35,504 bases of DNA. Origin: Caulobacter sp. S45. GTDB taxonomy: Bacteria > Pseudomonadota > Alphaproteobacteria > Caulobacterales > Caulobacteraceae. The notes below the pieces were generated by a model that was given only the letters and a program-made list of their open reading frames with translations, was not told where the DNA came from and did no database searches. This document shows, in pieces, positions 32,880-35,504 of this stretch. Each line of letters opens with the position of its first letter. The stretch's first letter is position 1. The stretch covers positions 2,517,426 through 2,552,929 of the forward strand of contig NZ_LMUL01000014.1 of assembly GCF_009765965.1 (NCBI RefSeq), in the 5' to 3' direction. The position numbers and the translations under genes were made by a program.

Positions 32880-35165
32880 GTGACGCAGGCGATTTCGCCC
32901 GGCCGCCCGGTGAGGCGTTCCCAGCCCTCATCCCTGCGCTTTCGTCTGACCGTGCTCACTGTCGGGCTGATCGCGGTCCTGCTGGCGATTTCGATCGCCC
33001 TAATCGCCGGCCTGCTCACCGTCCAACGCCGCGCGAGTGAAAAGCAGCTGCTGGCGACGGCGCGGGCCTTGTCGACGGCCGTGGACGGACGCGTGCTCGC
33101 CGCACAGGCGATGCTGCTGGCGCTGGCGACATCAGACTCGCTGCATGGCGGCGACCTCGCGGAGTTCGACCAGCGCGCGCGCAAGTTGGCCGCCGGCCGC
33201 GACCAATGGTTTGTCCTCTACACGCCGGACGGCCATCAGCTCGTCAACACCGCCTTTCCTGTGGGCACGCCGCTGATCAACGCGTCCTATCCCGCCTTGC
33301 GCGCCCGTCTGGACGCGGCGCTCGCGCAGGGCTCGGCGGTTTCCGGCCTGCACTATATCCGCCGTGAACGCTTGCCCCTGGTGTCGGTGGAGCGGGCGGT
33401 CACCGACGGCCGGGGACGCCGCCTGATCCTGACCATGGCCATTTCGCCCCGCGTCATCGAGCAGGTGTTCACGGCCCAGGACCTGCCCAAGGGTTGGAAC
33501 GCCTCGCTGGTCGATGCGTCCGGTCTGATCATCGCGCGCAACGACGGTTCCGACAGGTTCGTCGGACACCGGGTCACGCCGCGCGCCAGCCAGGCCATGG
33601 CGTCCGCCGAGCAGGCGGTGATCAAGAGCACGAGCGCGTCGGGAAGACCGACGCTGCTGGCCTTCACGCGGTCCCATTCGACCAACTGGTTCCTGCTCGT
33701 GGGGCTTCCCCAAGGCGAGGCGGCCCTGCCGCCCGACAGGTGGGTGGCCCTGGTCGCGGGCCTTTCGGTCGCTTTGCTCTTCGTCGGGGCCCTTTGGGTC
33801 GTGATCACGATGCGCCAGGTCAGCGCCAGCCTGCGGATTCTGACGGACGCTGCGCTTCGGGTCGGCCACGGCCAAGCTGTGGCCGAGGTGGAGACCGGTA
33901 TGGCCGAAACGGACGCCGTCGCGCTCGTGCTGGTCGAGGCTTCGACCCGGCTGCGCCTGCGCGACGCCCAGCTTCGTGAGTCGGCGGCCGACCTTGAGCG
34001 GCGGGTCGAGCAAAGGTCGGCGGAGTTGGAGGCCACGCACCTCCAGCTCGCCCACGCCCAGAAGCTGGAGGCGATCGGCCGACTGACCGGTGGCGTCGCC
34101 CACGACTTCAACAACCTGCTGACGGGCGTGATGGGCAATCTGGAGCTTCTGCAACGCCGGCTCGGCGACAGCCCGTTCCAGAAATACGTGATCAACGCCC
34201 GCCAGGCCGCTGAGCGGGGCGCCAAGCTTACGGGGCAATTGCTAGCGTTTTCCCGGCGGCAACGTCTGGAGCCGCGTCCGGTCGATCTCGCGCGGCAGCT
34301 CGAGGAGATCCAGCCGCTGCTGTTGAGCGCCCTGGGATCGAACGGCCGGCTGTGCATCCGCGCGGGCGAAGACCCGATCACAGCGATCGTGGACCCGGTT
34401 CAACTGGAACTGGCGGTGCTCAATCTCGTCATCAACGCCCGCGATGCGATGGAGGGCGGGGGAGATGTGACCCTGCAGCTGTCGCGGGTGGAGGTGGTCG
34501 ATCCCCCCACGCGTGACGAGGAGCCCGCGCCGGGGCGATATGCGTTGGTGTCGGTCAGCGACACCGGCAGCGGCATGGCGCCGGAAATCCTGGACCACGT
34601 GCTGGAGCCCTTCTTCACCACCAAGCCGGTCGGCCATGGCTCCGGGCTGGGCCTGTCCCAGGTGGCCGGTTTCGCCAAGCAATCCGAAGGCGGGGTCCGG
34701 CTGTCGAGCGCGCCAGGGGCCGGGACGACGGTCTGGGTCTATCTTCCGATGACCGAGATGTCGGCGCCGGCGAAGGTTGCAGTCTCCGCGCCGACCGCCG
34801 GCGATCTTCGCCAGAAGGCGATTCTCGTGATCGACGACGATGCGGCGGTTCGCGACGTCGCCGCCTCCATGCTGGTCGACGCCGGGTGCCGGGTGACGGT
34901 CGCCGAATCCGGCGAGGAGGGTCTGGCGCGGGTGAGGAAGGCGGGGGAGGCGATAGATCTGGTCCTGGTCGATTTCGCCATGCCGGGCATGAATGGCGCC
35001 GAAGTCGCCGCGATCATCCACCAAGCCAATCCGATGTTCCCGATCGTGATGATGACCGGATATATAGATCAGGCTGAAATTCGCAGGACCTGGTCGGGCG
35101 CCGTCTTGAACAAGCCCTTTGACGAGACGCACCTGCGCAAGATGATTTCAGACGCCCTGTCGTGA
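32880..35165 (+). CDS. Hybrid sensor histidine kinase/response regulator
   Basis: 761 residues from the GTG at 32880, favoured because GGGAGG lies just before it; the ATG at 32868 adds four residues (numbering below uses that ATG, 765 residues). TM1 is about 27-50 and TM2 about 292-314, enclosing a periplasmic sensor of about 240 residues that looks Cache-like (FVLYTPDGHQLVNTAFPVGTP, WNASLVDASGLIIARN). A coiled linker (365-400) leads to HisKA with H412 in GGVAHDFNN, then the ATPase N-box N523, G1 D565 and G2 GHGSGLGLS. The receiver domain (650-765) has the acidic pair at 656-658, phospho-acceptor D702 and K749. There is no output domain, so the signal presumably passes to another partner. It overlaps the antisense regulator remnant at its 3' end. 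Confidence 0.93.
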   Translation: MTQAISPGRPVRRSQPSSLRFRLTVLTVGLIAVLLAISIALIAGLLTVQRRASEKQLLATARALSTAVDGRVLAAQAMLLALATSDSLHGGDLAEFDQRARKLAAGRDQWFVLYTPDGHQLVNTAFPVGTPLINASYPALRARLDAALAQGSAVSGLHYIRRERLPLVSVERAVTDGRGRRLILTMAISPRVIEQVFTAQDLPKGWNASLVDASGLIIARNDGSDRFVGHRVTPRASQAMASAEQAVIKSTSASGRPTLLAFTRSHSTNWFLLVGLPQGEAALPPDRWVALVAGLSVALLFVGALWVVITMRQVSASLRILTDAALRVGHGQAVAEVETGMAETDAVALVLVEASTRLRLRDAQLRESAADLERRVEQRSAELEATHLQLAHAQKLEAIGRLTGGVAHDFNNLLTGVMGNLELLQRRLGDSPFQKYVINARQAAERGAKLTGQLLAFSRRQRLEPRPVDLARQLEEIQPLLLSALGSNGRLCIRAGEDPITAIVDPVQLELAVLNLVINARDAMEGGGDVTLQLSRVEVVDPPTRDEEPAPGRYALVSVSDTGSGMAPEILDHVLEPFFTTKPVGHGSGLGLSQVAGFAKQSEGGVRLSSAPGAGTTVWVYLPMTEMSAPAKVAVSAPTAGDLRQKAILVIDDDAAVRDVAASMLVDAGCRVTVAESGEEGLARVRKAGEAIDLVLVDFAMPGMNGAEVAAIIHQANPMFPIVMMTGYIDQAEIRRTWSGAVLNKPFDETHLRKMISDALS

Positions 35166-35272
35166 TTCTCTGTAAAATCGGCTTCCCGGAAGATGTCGAC
35201 GGCGTGCATCACCAGGACCGCCTCGTCGTCCACGACGAGGATGATCGGCTTGAGGTTTAGGTCTGGGGCCAT
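35069..35272 (-). pseudogene. Truncated response-regulator (receiver) gene, 5' end only
   Basis: The ATG at 35272 starts a frame whose first 34 residues are clearly the beginning of a receiver domain: KPIILVVDDEAVLVMHAVDIF, with the acidic pair D15-D16 and E17. Similarity stops near residue 34 (about 35171), within a few bases of the hybrid-kinase stop codon (35163-35165). The remaining 33 residues are merely the antisense of the kinase tail up to a stop at 35069. The phospho-acceptor Asp, the Thr/Ser and the Lys of a receiver are missing, so it cannot act as a regulator. It sits 31 bases downstream of the HWE-type kinase fragment, which was probably its partner. Confidence 0.7.
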
Positions 35273-35303
35273 TGACCCCTAGCGGCCGTCGGTAGGTTTA
35301 AGC

Positions 35304-35504
35304 TTAAGGTTCCTGAATTGAGATCAGCTTCGATCTTGTCGTCCAGCGAACCCCGGTGGGAAGATAATCTATATGGCTGCCGCCCTCTGGATTTCCGGCC
35401 AAGCTCGATTGGATGAGGCGGGAGCCGAAACCTTTGCGAGAAGGCGGGGCGACCGGCGGCCCGCCGCTCTCTGTCCAGGTTAGTTCAAACACGGCCTCAT
35501 CCGG
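35304..35504 (-). CDS. C-terminal fragment of an HWE-type sensor histidine kinase
   Basis: An open minus-strand frame enters from the right edge and ends at a stop at 35304, giving 66 residues of a C-terminus. FELTWTESGGPPVAPPSRKGFGSRLIQSSL is the end of an HWE/HisKA_2-type ATPase domain: W-x-E-GGPP, then the G2 box GFGSRLI, followed by the closing strands (GSHIDYLPTGVRW). The catalytic His and N-box lie outside the window. Small HWE kinases are often followed by a single-domain response regulator, and the truncated receiver gene at 35272 occupies exactly that place. Confidence 0.8.
   Translation of the reverse strand, partial: PDEAVFELTWTESGGPPVAPPSRKGFGSRLIQSSLAGNPEGGSHIDYLPTGVRWTTRSKLISIQEP

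Overview
The window is a high-G+C chromosomal segment (roughly two thirds G+C by eye) with dense gene packing, many GTG/TTG starts and frequent 4-base stop/start overlaps. The gene content (dciA next to mutY, HWE-type and hybrid histidine kinases, DUF1345, DUF72, ACS-type MFS, an exonuclease/ATP-dependent ligase pair) and protein style suggest an alphaproteobacterium, most likely Caulobacteraceae (Caulobacter/Phenylobacterium-like). That placement is an inference; no rRNA or other marker is present. I see no rRNA, tRNA, CRISPR array, intact IS element or prophage.

Layout. (1) 1-2501: the tail of an unidentified + strand gene, then dciA (-) diverging from mutY (+), followed by an exported msrA. 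(2) 2552-13564: a long, mostly minus-strand block: lipid kinase plus metallophosphoesterase (GTGA overlap), an ABC-2 exporter (ATPase plus permease), an ATP-dependent DNA ligase coupled to its MBL-fold exonuclease, a YegD-like Hsp70, an aldo/keto reductase, a divergent NRAMP-family transporter and a DUF72 protein. (3) 13750-19001: plus strand; an FMN-dependent 2-hydroxyacid dehydrogenase, an ArgE-like M20 deacylase closely linked to an MFS carrier, a two-domain VOC protein, and a lower-G+C orphan secreted protein with its own sigma70-like promoter. (4) 19076-21842: minus-strand operon of a D-2-hydroxyacid dehydrogenase, an M48 membrane protease and an NADPH-FMN reductase. (5) 22187-25547: a GH15 glucoamylase/trehalase facing a tandem-VOC protein and a ferritin-like protein. 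(6) 25797-28840: glpD-glpK, coupled by an ATGA overlap, for aerobic glycerol use. (7) 28860-32665: minus-strand Gfo/Idh/MocA oxidoreductase, DUF1345 membrane protein, two orphans and a small cysteine-rich exported protein. (8) 32880-35504: a hybrid histidine kinase whose 3' end abuts a truncated response-regulator gene on the other strand, with the C-terminus of an HWE-type kinase running off the right edge.

Most of this is ordinary housekeeping and accessory metabolism, and I found no convincing new multi-gene system. The items most worth a second look are the response-regulator remnant butting against the hybrid kinase stop codon (35166-35272), the NRAMP paralogue with an altered metal-site motif, the partial ligase/exonuclease repair module without its usual helicase and PdeM partners, the lower-G+C secreted orphan near 18.5 kb, and several strong inverted repeats in gaps (31843-31887, 31610-31627, 111-138, 2513-2541).
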